A DNA stretch of 7,835 nucleotides, taken from positions 8,223 to 16,057 of the forward strand of contig DEWO01000024.1 of the NCBI GenBank assembly GCA_002363695.1. Direction: 5' to 3'. The position numbers and the translations under genes were made by a program. The notes below the pieces were generated by a model. The model had not been told where the DNA came from. It did not search any database and worked only from the letters and a program-made list of their open reading frames with translations. This document shows, piece after piece, positions 1 to 5,655 of the stretch. Positions within the stretch are counted from its first letter, which is position 1. Every line of letters starts with the position of its first letter. This DNA is from Prevotella sp. UBA3208. Lineage in GTDB: Bacteria; Bacteroidota; Bacteroidia; Bacteroidales; Bacteroidaceae.

Positions 1-2
1 GC

Positions 3-1157
3 GAGTGGGTGAAGGCTAAAGGCACTACGCTGGGCGCCGACAACGGTCTGGGCGTTGCCGCCATCCTGTCTGTCATGGAGGACAAAACGCTGAAGCACGG
101 TCCCATCGACGCCCTCATCACCCGCGACGAGGAGACGGGAATGTTTGGTGCCAACGAGTTACCTGAGGGCGAGTTGCAGGGCGACATCCTGCTGAACCTG
201 GACTCTGAACATTGGGGTAAGTTTGTCATCGGTAGTGCCGGTGGTATTGACGTAACTGCAACATTGGATTATCAGGAGGCAGACACCGATGCCGAGGATG
301 CTGCCGTACGTGTGACGGTGAAGAACCTGCGCGGCGGACACAGCGGTCTGGAAATCAACGAGGGCCGCGGCAATGCCAACAAGCTGCTGGTACAGATTGT
401 CCGCGAGGCCGTCAGCGAGACGGAAGCCCGTTTGGCATCATGGAACGGTGGCAACATGCGCAACGCCATTCCCTTCAAGGCCGAGGCCGTGCTGACGCTG
501 CCCAAGGAGAATATTGCCGCGCTGAAAGAAATGGCCGAAGACTGGAAAGAGACCTTCAACGACGAGTTCAAACTGATTGAGCCACAGGGTATCGAAGTTC
601 TCGTAGAGGAAGTAGCCACACCCGCCAAGGAAGTGCCCGTAGAGATTCAGGACAACCTGATTGATGCCATCTTCGCCTGCCACGATGGTGTCATCCGCTA
701 TATCCCTGCCTACCCCAGCGTGGTAGAGACCTCGTCGAACCTCGCCATCATCAATATCGAGGGCGGACATGCTAGCATCAAGATTCTGGCCCGTTCGAGC
801 CGCGAGGACATGAAGGACTACGTAGCCACCATGCTGGAAAGCTGCTTCTCAATGGCAGGAATGAAGGTGGAGACCAGCGGCTCCTACGGAGGCTGGGACC
901 CCAATCCCGACTCGGAGATTCTGCACCTGCTGCTGAAGGAATACAAGGAACTGTTCCAGAAGGACGGCATCATCCAAGTAGACCACGCCGGATTGGAGTG
1001 TTCTGTCATCCTGGGCAAGTATCCGCATTTGGACGTCGTCAGCCTCGGTCCCACGATGAAGTCTCCACACACCACCACGGAGCGTGCCCTCATCGAGACC
1101 GTCGCTCCTTTCTGGGAACTGCTGAAAAAGACTCTTGAGGACATTCCTGAGAAGTAG
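3..1157 (+). CDS. pepD: Aminoacyl-histidine dipeptidase PepD (M20 metallopeptidase), 5'-truncated by the window edge
   Basis: Cytosolic di-zinc dipeptidase of the M20 (PepD) family, which splits Xaa-His and other dipeptides. The reading frame is already open at base 3 (E-W-V-K-A-K-G-T-T-L-G-A-D-N-G) and matches the interior of E. coli PepD as I remember it, so the GTG at base 9 is an internal Val and not a start. I see 384 codons against about 485 residues for E. coli PepD; roughly the first 100 residues lie outside the window. Expected metal and catalytic residues are present: the bridging Asp of GADNG (codon 39-41), the Glu-Glu pair of RDEETGM (129-134), the Asp of NLDSE (201-203) and the late His of SPHTTTER (1068-1070). 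The first metal His would be upstream. GGHSG of the lid domain and VETSSN are also conserved. The gene ends with TAG, followed by an intrinsic terminator, so it ends its own transcription unit. Confidence 0.95.
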   Translation, partial: EWVKAKGTTLGADNGLGVAAILSVMEDKTLKHGPIDALITRDEETGMFGANELPEGELQGDILLNLDSEHWGKFVIGSAGGIDVTATLDYQEADTDAEDAAVRVTVKNLRGGHSGLEINEGRGNANKLLVQIVREAVSETEARLASWNGGNMRNAIPFKAEAVLTLPKENIAALKEMAEDWKETFNDEFKLIEPQGIEVLVEEVATPAKEVPVEIQDNLIDAIFACHDGVIRYIPAYPSVVETSSNLAIINIEGGHASIKILARSSREDMKDYVATMLESCFSMAGMKVETSGSYGGWDPNPDSEILHLLLKEYKELFQKDGIIQVDHAGLECSVILGKYPHLDVVSLGPTMKSPHTTTERALIETVAPFWELLKKTLEDIPEK

Positions 1158-1242
1158 GGAACTATCAATCCCCTCTACAGAAGATTGACTCGTTTACAAG
1201 ACATTACGAGCGAATGCATGACTCTATCAACAGTTTTCAAAT

Positions 1243-1280
1243 AAAAAATCCGCAGAATGCTTGCATCTGCGGATTTTTTT
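1243..1280 (+). terminator. Rho-independent terminator downstream of pepD
   Basis: TCCGCAGA (1249-1256) pairs perfectly with TCTGCGGA (1266-1273). A run of six A before it can pair with the run of seven T after it (1274-1280), extending the stem to about 14 bp, with a 9-nt loop. It lies 86 bp after the pepD stop. The A and T flanks also give a partial terminator on the opposite strand. I see nothing else in 1158-1242. Confidence 0.88.
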
Positions 1281-1291
1281 GTTTACCTTTG
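1260..1291 (+). promoter_or_regulatory. Bacteroidota-type promoter for the cation-transporter gene
   Basis: TACCTTTG (1284-1291) is an exact match to the Bacteroidota -7 consensus TAnnTTTG. CTTG (1260-1263), 20 bp upstream, is a three-of-four match to the -33 TTTG. The -33 element sits in the loop of the pepD terminator and the -7 box starts four bases after its T tract. The transcript would start near 1297-1300, giving a leader of about 135-140 nt before the next start codon. Confidence 0.65.
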
Positions 1292-1321
1292 CAGCGATTT
1301 AATCAAAACATCAACAAAATT

Positions 1322-1357
1322 ATGGACGACTACCCGGCGGATAATTACAATTCGTAA
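1322..1357 (+). CDS. Possible acidic leader peptide (11 codons), MDDYPADNYNS
   Basis: ATG at 1322 opens an 11-codon ORF that ends with TAA at 1355-1357, about 25 nt after the predicted transcription start and 76 nt before the transporter ATG. The peptide has three Asp and one Pro in its first seven residues. No Shine-Dalgarno sequence precedes it, but A-rich sequence does, as is usual in this phylum. Whether it is translated cannot be told from one sequence. It could instead be the first part of a longer, frameshifted small ORF that ends on the transporter start (see the next entry), or a chance ORF. In enteric bacteria some Mg2+ transporter mRNAs carry short Asp/Glu/Pro-rich leader ORFs (mgtL), which is why it is recorded. 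Confidence 0.3.
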   Translation: MDDYPADNYNS

Positions 1358-1437
1358 AGGCGGGGGAGAGTGGCAAGGCTGCTAATCCCTTTGCCGCTAA
1401 AACCATTTCACAAACGAAAAAAGGATTAGCACAATGA
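1345..1437 (+). other. Open frame without a start codon, ending in ATGA overlap with the transporter
   Basis: This frame is open from just after TAA at 1342-1344 to TGA at 1435-1437, whose last bases overlap the transporter ATG (ATGA at 1434-1437). It reads protein-like: KAGESGKAAN, then PFAAKTISQ, ending TKKGLAQ. It has no ATG, GTG or TTG start. A -1 shift from the 1322 ORF between 1345 and 1357 would join the two into a basic protein of about 37-38 residues. That would fit a one-base deletion, a sequencing error or a frameshift, with translational coupling to the transporter. I see no classical slippery heptamer. It may be chance. Confidence 0.2.
1370..1431 (+). promoter_or_regulatory. Candidate H-type pseudoknot sequestering the transporter's ribosome-binding site
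   Basis: Stem 1 pairs GTGGCAA (1370-1376) with TTGCCGC (1391-1397), with one T-G wobble. Its loop holds TGCTAATCC (1380-1388), a perfect 9-base complement of GGATTAGCA (1423-1431). The second strand of that helix contains the GGA of the Shine-Dalgarno AAGGA (1421-1425), 8 nt before the ATG at 1434. The connecting loop 1398-1422 is A-rich, as in compact pseudoknot riboswitches. Formation would hide the ribosome-binding site. I do not recognise a known riboswitch class. The pairing is read directly; function is inference. Confidence 0.42.
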
Positions 1438-2360
1438 AGACCTACTGGAACACCCAAGGCGGGCTGAGCCAAATAGACAAATGGCAGCCCAACTGCTGGA
1501 TACAGATGACGTGTCCAACAGAAGAAGATCAGCAGATGCTGGAAGAAGAGTACAAGATTCCCGACTACTTCCTCTCCGACATCAGCGATACCGACGAGCG
1601 TGCACGCTACGAATACGACGACGGATGGATGCTCATCATCCTCCGTATACCATACGTGAAGGAGGTACGCTCGCGTACGCCCTACACCACCGTGCCTCTG
1701 GGCATCATCCACAAGCGCGACGTCACCATCACCGTCTGCTACTATGAGACCAACATGATGATAGACTTCGTCTCGTACCAGCAGAAGCGCGGCACGGGCT
1801 TTACCGACTATGTCGACATGATATTCCGGCTGTTCCTATCCTCTGCCGTCTGGTACCTGAAGCGCCTGAAGCAGATATCGATGCTCATCGAGAAAGCCAA
1901 GCGCAACCTGGACCGCGAGGTGAACAATGAGTCACTCATCGGACTGTCACGCCTACAGGACTCGCTGACCTACTTCAACACCTCCATCCGAGGCAACGAG
2001 AACCTGCTGCAGAAACTGAAGTTCAAACTGCAGATTGACGAATTGGATGCTGACCTCATCGAGGACGTCAACATCGAGATGACACAGGCCCGCGAGACCA
2101 CCAGCATCTACTCCAACATTCTGGAGTCAACGATGGACACCTACCAGTCGATTATCAACAACAACATGAACACCATCATGCGTACGCTGACCTCAGCGAC
2201 CATCATCCTCATGTTGCCCACGCTGGTAGCCTCGTTTTTCGGCATGAACCTCATCAACGGCATGGAGAACAGCCCTGTGGGTTTCATTGTTGCTATCATC
2301 CTTTCGGTAGGCATTTCTGTCATCTGTCTGTTCATTTTCAGGCATAAACGACTGATTTAA
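1434..2360 (+). CDS. corA: CorA-family divalent cation (Mg2+/Co2+-type) transporter
   Basis: Inner-membrane channel-type transporter of the CorA/MIT superfamily, 308 residues, close to the usual length. Residues 1 to about 240 form the cytoplasmic part: an alpha/beta N-terminal domain, then long charged helices (around 150-245) that would form the funnel of the pentamer. The first membrane segment is about 251-269 and runs straight into the family signature G270-M271-N272 in SFFGMNLINGMEN. The second membrane segment is about 282-302, followed by a basic tail RHKRLI, which fits the family's C-terminus-in topology. The start is ATG at 1434, with Shine-Dalgarno AAGGA 8 nt upstream, the clearest such site in the window. 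It has its own promoter and an unusual leader. CorA proteins usually carry Mg2+, but related ZntB-type members carry Zn2+; sequence alone does not settle the ion. Confidence in the family is high, in the substrate moderate. Confidence 0.92.
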   Translation: MKTYWNTQGGLSQIDKWQPNCWIQMTCPTEEDQQMLEEEYKIPDYFLSDISDTDERARYEYDDGWMLIILRIPYVKEVRSRTPYTTVPLGIIHKRDVTITVCYYETNMMIDFVSYQQKRGTGFTDYVDMIFRLFLSSAVWYLKRLKQISMLIEKAKRNLDREVNNESLIGLSRLQDSLTYFNTSIRGNENLLQKLKFKLQIDELDADLIEDVNIEMTQARETTSIYSNILESTMDTYQSIINNNMNTIMRTLTSATIILMLPTLVASFFGMNLINGMENSPVGFIVAIILSVGISVICLFIFRHKRLI

Positions 2361-2376
2361 TTCACTTTTTTGGAAA

Positions 2377-2424
2377 AAAATTAGGCCGTTTCAGAATTTT
2401 TCACTAATTTTGAAGCCTAATTTT
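2377..2424 (+). terminator. Inverted repeat between the transporter and DUF349 genes: terminator or operator
   Basis: AAAATTAGGC (2377-2386) is perfectly repeated in inverse as GCCTAATTTT (2415-2424). TTCA (2390-2393) and TGAA (2411-2414) continue the stem after a 3-nt bulge, giving 14 pairs and a 17-nt loop. The 3' side is T-rich, so it could end the transporter transcript. Its right arm is also most of the -7 box of the next gene, so an operator role is equally possible. Confidence 0.5.
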
Positions 2425-2425
2425 G
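2381..2425 (+). promoter_or_regulatory. Tandem -7 boxes for the DUF349 gene
   Basis: TAATTTTG occurs twice, at 2405-2412 and 2418-2425, both exact matches to TAnnTTTG and 13 bp apart. TTAG (2381-2384) lies 20 bp before the first box and is a reasonable -33 element. The second box has no good -33 at normal spacing. The start codon at 2462 lies 36 bp after the second box. Confidence 0.55.
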
Positions 2426-2461
2426 TATGTACTAACCCTATCATTCACTAAATCGATTAAG

Positions 2462-4312
2462 ATGATGGACTCTCAAGTAAGCACTCCCATCGAGGAGCAG
2501 AATGCAAGCCTCTCTCCGGCAACTGACACGGAGAATGTTGAACAAAACGTACTTCCCGCTGAGGAAACAAGTGCGGCAAACAATGTGGAAACCGAACGCA
2601 AACAGTACGACAGCAAGAAAGCCGTGCTGGAGCGTGTACGCGAAATCGCCCATGGCGAAGAGGCACCACAGAAGGAAGAGATTGACTACCTGAAGACCTG
2701 CTTCTACAAGTTGCACATTGCCGAGCGCGAAGCCAAGTTGAAGGAATACATTGACGGAGGCGGCGATCCCGAGCAATACCAGATTACGCCCGACCCTGAA
2801 GAGGAGGCTTTCAAGGCTGAAATGCAGCTCATCAAGGAGAAGCGCCAGCAGTTGTTCAAGGAGCTTGAGCAAGAAAAGCAGGACAACCTGCAGAAGAAAC
2901 TGGACATCATCGAGAAGATCAAGGCCATGGTCACCTCACCCGAGGAGGCCAACAAGTCATACAAGGACTTCAAAGCCCTGCAGGACGAGTGGCGCGAAAT
3001 CAAGAACGTGCCTGCTGAGCGTGCCAACGAGCTGTGGCGCAACTACCAGCTCTACGTCGAACAGTTCTACGACCTGCTGAAGCTCAACAGCGAAGCCCGC
3101 GAATACGACTTCAAGAAGAACCTGGAGGCCAAGACCCGTCTCTGCGAAGCCGCTGAAAAGCTGGCTGAGGAGGCAGACGTCATCAGCGCCTTCCACCAGT
3201 TGCAGAAGCTGCATCAGGAATATCGTGAGACAGGTCCTGTCTCAAAAGAGCTCCGCGAGGAGATATGGAACCGCTTCAAGTCAGCCTCAACCGTTGTCAA
3301 CAAGCGTTTCCAGCAACACTTTGACAGCCTGCGTGCCAAGGAAGAAGAGAACCTTGCCAAGAAGACCGCCCTCTGCGAGAAGGTAGAAGCCATCGCTGCC
3401 GAGGAGAACAAGGGCAGTGCCGACTGGGAGCGTCATACCAAGGAGATTATCGACCTGCAGGCAGAGTGGAAGACCATCGGCTTTGCACCACAGAAGATGA
3501 ACGTCAAGATTTTCGAGCGCTTCCGTGCTGCCTGCGACGACTTCTTCGGACGCAAGGCTGAGTTCTTCAAGAGCCTCAAGGAACAGTTCAAGGAGAATGC
3601 CGACAAGAAACGTGCCCTCATCGAGAAGGCCAAGGCCCTGCAAGACTCAACTGACTGGAAGTCTACCAGCGACAAGCTCATCAACCTGCAGAAGGAGTGG
3701 AAGACCATCGGCATGGTACCCAAGAAGCTGGGCGACCAGTTGTGGGAGGAGTTCCTCGGAACCTGCAACAAGTTCTTCGAGGCCCGCAATGCAGCAGGTG
3801 CCGGCACCCGTTCTGAAGAGCGCGAAAACCTGGAGAAGAAGCGCGACGTCATTGAGCGTCTGAAAGCTACAGCTGAAGAGGCTGGTGACCAATTGCAGGA
3901 GCGCGTCCAGAAGCTGGTAGAAGAGTATCAGTCCATCGGCCACGTACCCTTCAAGGAGAAAGACAAGCTCTACGAAGAGTACCACGCCGTTCTCGACAAA
4001 CTCTACAAAGACCTCAACATCACCGTAGCCAAGCGCCGTCTCAACAAGTTCAAGGACAACCTCAAGCAGGTGGCCGAGCGTGGCGAAAACGCACTGGACA
4101 ACGAGCGTGCCCGTCTGATGCGCCAGTACGAACAGCTGAAGAGCGAAGTGCAGACCTACGAGAACAACCTCGGCTTCCTGAATGCCTCGTCCAAGAAGGG
4201 CAACTCGCTCATCGACGAGATGAACCGCAAGGTCCAGAAACTCAAGGACGAAGTACAGCTGGTACGCGACAAGATCAAGGCCATCGACGCCGAGAACGCC
4301 GCCAAAGAATAA
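2462..4312 (+). CDS. DUF349 repeat protein, five repeats, cytoplasmic, helical
   Basis: A 616-residue charged protein without signal peptide or membrane segment. After an acidic, Glu/Gln/Asn-rich N-terminus (about 1-55) come five DUF349 repeats. Each has a core of the type LQxEWKxIGxVP, with its aromatic residue at W177, Y254, W336, W413 and Y489, i.e. a period of 76-82 residues. A coiled-coil-like C-terminus (about 520-616) follows. Repeats 3 and 4 share 18 identical bases in this core (3464-3481 and 3695-3712). The family is widespread in Bacteroidota and I know of no established function; the long helical array suggests a scaffold or nucleic-acid/protein-binding role, which is inference only. 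The frame is open further upstream to a TTG at 2423, but that overlaps the -7 box, so ATG 2462 (or the adjacent ATG 2465) is the better start. No Shine-Dalgarno sequence is visible. It appears monocistronic. Confidence 0.88.
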   Translation: MMDSQVSTPIEEQNASLSPATDTENVEQNVLPAEETSAANNVETERKQYDSKKAVLERVREIAHGEEAPQKEEIDYLKTCFYKLHIAEREAKLKEYIDGGGDPEQYQITPDPEEEAFKAEMQLIKEKRQQLFKELEQEKQDNLQKKLDIIEKIKAMVTSPEEANKSYKDFKALQDEWREIKNVPAERANELWRNYQLYVEQFYDLLKLNSEAREYDFKKNLEAKTRLCEAAEKLAEEADVISAFHQLQKLHQEYRETGPVSKELREEIWNRFKSASTVVNKRFQQHFDSLRAKEEENLAKKTALCEKVEAIAAEENKGSADWERHTKEIIDLQAEWKTIGFAPQKMNVKIFERFRAACDDFFGRKAEFFKSLKEQFKENADKKRALIEKAKALQDSTDWKSTSDKLINLQKEWKTIGMVPKKLGDQLWEEFLGTCNKFFEARNAAGAGTRSEERENLEKKRDVIERLKATAEEAGDQLQERVQKLVEEYQSIGHVPFKEKDKLYEEYHAVLDKLYKDLNITVAKRRLNKFKDNLKQVAERGENALDNERARLMRQYEQLKSEVQTYENNLGFLNASSKKGNSLIDEMNRKVQKLKDEVQLVRDKIKAIDAENAAKE

Positions 4313-4336
4313 GGAAAACGCAAGAAAGAGACAAGT

Positions 4337-4392
4337 GTCTTGCCCTGAGAAGCGTTGTTTTTGATTCAACGTTTCCCAGGGCAAGACCTTTT
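4337..4392 (+). terminator. Strong long-stem terminator after the DUF349 gene
   Basis: GTCTTGCCCTG (4337-4347) pairs with CAGGGCAAGAC (4377-4387). After one A-C mismatch the stem continues as GAAGCGTTG (4349-4357) with CAACGTTTC (4367-4375), including one G-T wobble. The loop is 9 nt, total about 20 pairs, and the stem is followed by CTTTT. It starts 24 bp after the DUF349 stop. This is longer than a typical intrinsic terminator. Confidence 0.8.
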
Positions 4393-4409
4393 CTGCGGCC
4401 TCCATTAGT

Positions 4410-4456
4410 TCTGGTCGTGGTTCCGATACAAATATCTTTTGATAAATTACTTTTTG
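4410..4456 (+). promoter_or_regulatory. Probable promoter region of the sigma-factor operon
   Basis: TATCTTTTG (4433-4441) and TACTTTTTG (4448-4456) resemble TAnnTTTG with one extra base. TCTG (4410-4413), 19 bp before the first, is a weak -33. Neither is an exact match, so the operon may use an alternative sigma factor, possibly its own. The stretch 4393-4508 holds no gene; a TTG-started extension of the next ORF (from 4461) is not favoured. Confidence 0.35.
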
Positions 4457-4508
4457 ACTTTTGCCGTCCGATATCGTATACTTAATAAAAGACAGGCCAG
4501 CAATAGAA

Positions 4509-5063
4509 ATGATACAGACAGACAGCGAAATCATCGCACGATGCCAGCGCGGCGACAAGGCCGCGTTTCGCGAGGTAGTGAAGAACTACCAGCGCATGGT
4601 GTTCTCGCTATCACTGAAGATGCTGGCCGATGAGGAAGAGGCGAAAGATGTGGTGCAGGACACTTTTATCCGTGTCTGGCAAAGCATCAGAAGCTACGAC
4701 CCACAGAAGCCATTCAGGACATGGCTCTACACGATAGCCACGCGACTGTGTCTGGACCGGCTGAAACGTAAAAAGTCATTTATTCCTCTACCTGATGATG
4801 AATGTATGTTACACCGTTTCGCATCTGCCGACAGCCAGCGACAATTGGAAAACGCAGAGTGGACAGCCGTCGTGCGACTGCTGGCTGAGGGGCTGAGTGA
4901 GAAGCAGCGCATTGCCTTCACCCTCTGCCAACTCGAAGGACTCTCCCTGCAGGAGGCTGAAGAAATCACAGATATGGATGCCCGACAGTTGAAAAGCAAC
5001 CTGTATGTGGCCCGCCAGACCATACGTAAACGACTAAAGGATTTAGGATATGAAGAAGATTGA
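4509..5063 (+). CDS. ECF-type RNA polymerase sigma factor (sigma-70 family)
   Basis: A 184-residue group 4 (extracytoplasmic function) sigma factor, which redirects RNA polymerase to a specific regulon. Region 2 spans about 24-90: YQRMVFSLSLKML, then EEEAKDVVQDTFIRVWQSI (core binding and -10 recognition) and FRTWLYTIATRLCLDRLKRKK. Region 4 spans about 119-180, with SEKQRIAFTLCQLEGLS leading into the helix-turn-helix LQEAEEITDMDARQLKSNLYVARQTIRKRL that reads the -35/-33 element. There is no region 1 or 3, as expected. The start ATG 4509 places MIQTDSEIIARCQRGD at the N-terminus, typical of the family; an open extension to TTG 4461 has no family support. The stop overlaps the next gene by 14 bp, so both are probably translated together and in balance, which fits a sigma/anti-sigma pair. 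The target regulon cannot be read from this sequence. Confidence 0.93.
   Translation: MIQTDSEIIARCQRGDKAAFREVVKNYQRMVFSLSLKMLADEEEAKDVVQDTFIRVWQSIRSYDPQKPFRTWLYTIATRLCLDRLKRKKSFIPLPDDECMLHRFASADSQRQLENAEWTAVVRLLAEGLSEKQRIAFTLCQLEGLSLQEAEEITDMDARQLKSNLYVARQTIRKRLKDLGYEED
5036..5041 (+). promoter_or_regulatory. Shine-Dalgarno-like site inside the sigma gene for the downstream ORF
   Basis: AAAGGA lies 8 nt before ATG 5050, within the last codons of the sigma gene. It supports that start and suggests coupled re-initiation across the 14-bp overlap. Confidence 0.5.
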
Positions 5064-5655
5064 CGACATATTGACCCAGCTGCAACAACAGCCTGACATC
5101 AGCCATCCTGACGAGCTGACAGACCGCATCATGGACAGCTTGCCTGACATGGATGCACTGCCCGCCAATGACGAGCCGGGAAGACGACCTGCCCGTCGAG
5201 CCAGACTCTACATCTTCTCGGCAATAGCCGTTGCCGCCAGTGTTCTGCTGTTCCTCATGCTAAACATAAATCAGAACATGAAGGAAGAAAAAAGAACTAC
5301 GCAGAACGAAATAATCCGTACGTCACCGAAACCAACTCCACACCCGGCTGGAACCAATTCCGCACCTGATAGAAATACCCCAAGAACCTATACAATTAGT
5401 AGCCGAGTGCTGACGGGAAAAACGCGTGTTTCTTCGACTGCCGACAGCCTCGACTACTATATCGCCAAGATAGAACGCGAACTGACCCAAGTGGACGAAA
5501 GTCTCTATATAGAACGGATGCAGAAACTGATACACGCTGACGAGCGACTGCAGCGCATTGTCAACAACTATCTGTTTCACCAGCTCGACAAGGACGGCCG
5601 TCCCATGGAGGCCATTAATACTAACAATGTAAACACGACTGAAAATGAAGAATAG
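5050..5655 (+). CDS. One-pass membrane protein, probable anti-sigma factor
   Basis: A 201-residue protein with an N-terminal cytoplasmic stretch of about 50 residues (DDILTQLQQQ, then DELTDRIMDSLPD), a basic patch RRPARRAR, one membrane segment at about 52-72 and a C-terminal periplasmic part of about 130 residues. The periplasmic part has a Pro/Thr/Asn-rich linker (about 80-130) and a helical end rich in charged residues (about 130-190: SLDYYIAKIERELTQVDESL and on). Topology, size and the 14-bp overlap with the ECF sigma gene are those of a membrane anti-sigma factor, whose cytoplasmic helices hold the sigma factor. I see no FecR domain and no zinc-binding HxxxCxxC motif (there is no Cys at all), so it does not match the classical ZAS or FecR types. 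It overlaps the next gene by 11 bp. The role is inferred from context and shape, not from a recognised domain. Confidence 0.72.
   Translation: MKKIDDILTQLQQQPDISHPDELTDRIMDSLPDMDALPANDEPGRRPARRARLYIFSAIAVAASVLLFLMLNINQNMKEEKRTTQNEIIRTSPKPTPHPAGTNSAPDRNTPRTYTISSRVLTGKTRVSSTADSLDYYIAKIERELTQVDESLYIERMQKLIHADERLQRIVNNYLFHQLDKDGRPMEAINTNNVNTTENEE

Noticed and set aside
9..11. GTG as the start of the dipeptidase
   Set aside because: The frame is open upstream and the residues around it match the interior of PepD; about 100 residues, including the first metal-binding His, would be missing.
1358..1433. tRNA-like or known riboswitch element in the corA leader
   Set aside because: I tried to fit tRNA arms and the fluoride, TPP, cobalamin and preQ1 core motifs; none matched, so only a generic pseudoknot is claimed.
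2423..2461. TTG-initiated N-terminal extension of the DUF349 protein (13 residues)
   Set aside because: The TTG is part of the -7 box TAATTTTG (2418-2425), so it would lie upstream of the predicted transcript start; ATG-ATG at 2462/2465 is more likely.
4461..4508. TTG-initiated extension of the sigma factor (16 residues)
   Set aside because: The extension lacks family similarity, and ATG 4509 gives the expected ECF N-terminus and length.
3647..4558. 303-codon ORF on the minus strand
   Set aside because: It is antisense to the DUF349 gene and spans its terminator. Leu/Val-rich composition is the mirror of Glu/Lys-rich codons on the + strand, and no motif or promoter supports it.
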